From: Luzula sylvatica
Lineage: Eukaryota > Streptophyta > Magnoliopsida > Poales > Juncaceae
Length of the DNA: 64,000 bases
Assembly: GCA_946800325.1 (NCBI GenBank)
Contig: OX326956.1
Coordinates: 75,279,087-75,343,086 of the forward strand
Direction: 5' to 3'
The translations under genes and the position numbers were made by a program. Shown here piece after piece: positions 63,780 to 64,000 of the stretch. The notes below the pieces were generated by a model. That model saw nothing but the letters and a program-made list of their open reading frames with translations, did no database searches and was not told where the DNA came from. Each line of letters starts with the position of its first letter. Within the stretch, counting starts at the first letter, position 1.

Positions 63780-64000
63780 CGTTATTTGAACTCCTCAAAG
63801 CGTTAAAATCTAGTTTTGAATCGAAAAACAAACTTTCTTAGTGTTTGTGAAATTTGGTGAAAAGTTATGTAATAAAGGATACGATACAAATGATCTCAAA
63901 ACATGTTATTTGAACTTCACAACGCGTTGAAATCATGTTTTGAATCGAAAAACAAACTTTCTTAGTGTTTGCGAAATTTGGTGAAAAGTTATGTAGTAAA

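Larger units (their letters stand above)
20418..64000. repeat. 124-bp satellite array, about 305 monomers
   Basis: From CAAACTTTC at 20418 to the window end the sequence is a head-to-tail array of a 124-bp monomer. Counting bases of a typical monomer gives about 27 percent GC. Conserved words are AAAGCGTTAAAATC, GAATCGAAAAAC, AAACTTTCTTAGTG, AAATTTGGTGAAAAGTTATG, GATACGATACAAATGATC and ACATGTTATTTGAAC. The array is broken only by the retrotransposon at 23357-29066. Removing it (5710 bp plus one 5-bp duplication) leaves 37,868 bp, or 305 monomers, and the left and right parts stay in phase. The left edge abuts unrelated DNA 24 bp after the solo LTR's target duplication; the right edge is outside the window. 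Reading frames do not run through because 124 is not a multiple of three. Role is structural at most. Confidence 0.99.

Noticed and set aside
20418..64000. Regular direct repeats as a CRISPR array
   Set aside because: The repeats are 124 bp and contiguous with no unique spacers, no cas genes are present, and the genome is a plant.

Overview
The window is nuclear DNA of a flowering plant, most likely a eudicot. It is AT-rich, has no host gene I can defend, and carries plant-type transposons: a Helitron with a CTAG end, a Mutator-type MITE with a 9-bp target duplication, a plant LINE with the zf-RVT domain, and LTR elements, one of them primed by tRNA-Asp. It looks like the edge of a satellite heterochromatin block, perhaps (peri)centromeric or a subterminal knob. 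I cannot name the species.

Layout. Positions 1-18.7 kb are repeat-rich, gene-free flank. They hold a possible PIF/Harbinger relic with a fragment of a Myb/SANT-type ORF (about 1240-3060), two related Tourist-like MITEs (4076-4466 and 11400-11785), a 2.5-kb non-autonomous Helitron on the minus strand (4564-7061) filled with a short GGACCAAAATG-type minisatellite, a 243-bp Mutator-type foldback MITE (10177-10419), microsatellites and GC-rich patches (13.0-14.0 kb), and a 5'-truncated LINE with a 14-bp target duplication (17097-17974). A minus-strand solo LTR (18768-20389, TSD AGTAA) lies against the array edge.

From 20418 to the window end is one tandem array of a 124-bp satellite, about 305 monomers. 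All anchor points I measured are exact multiples of 124 bp apart, including across the inserted retroelement once its own length is removed. The array has nested higher-order structure: a 12-monomer (1488-bp) tandem duplication, a 19-monomer (2356-bp) displaced duplication, a 15-monomer (1860-bp) unit present three times, and a near-identical 9-kb block present twice.

A 5710-bp LTR retrotransposon (23357-29066) sits in the array. Its 1490-bp LTRs look identical, its TSD is TGAAC, its primer-binding site matches tRNA-Asp, and it has a single 374-aa coiled-coil ORF and no pol. It is a young non-autonomous, Athila-like Ty3 element. The second copy of the 9-kb block keeps the uninterrupted target site, so the insertion can be ordered after the block duplication. 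There is no operon or gene network here; the biology is transposon nesting and satellite amplification.
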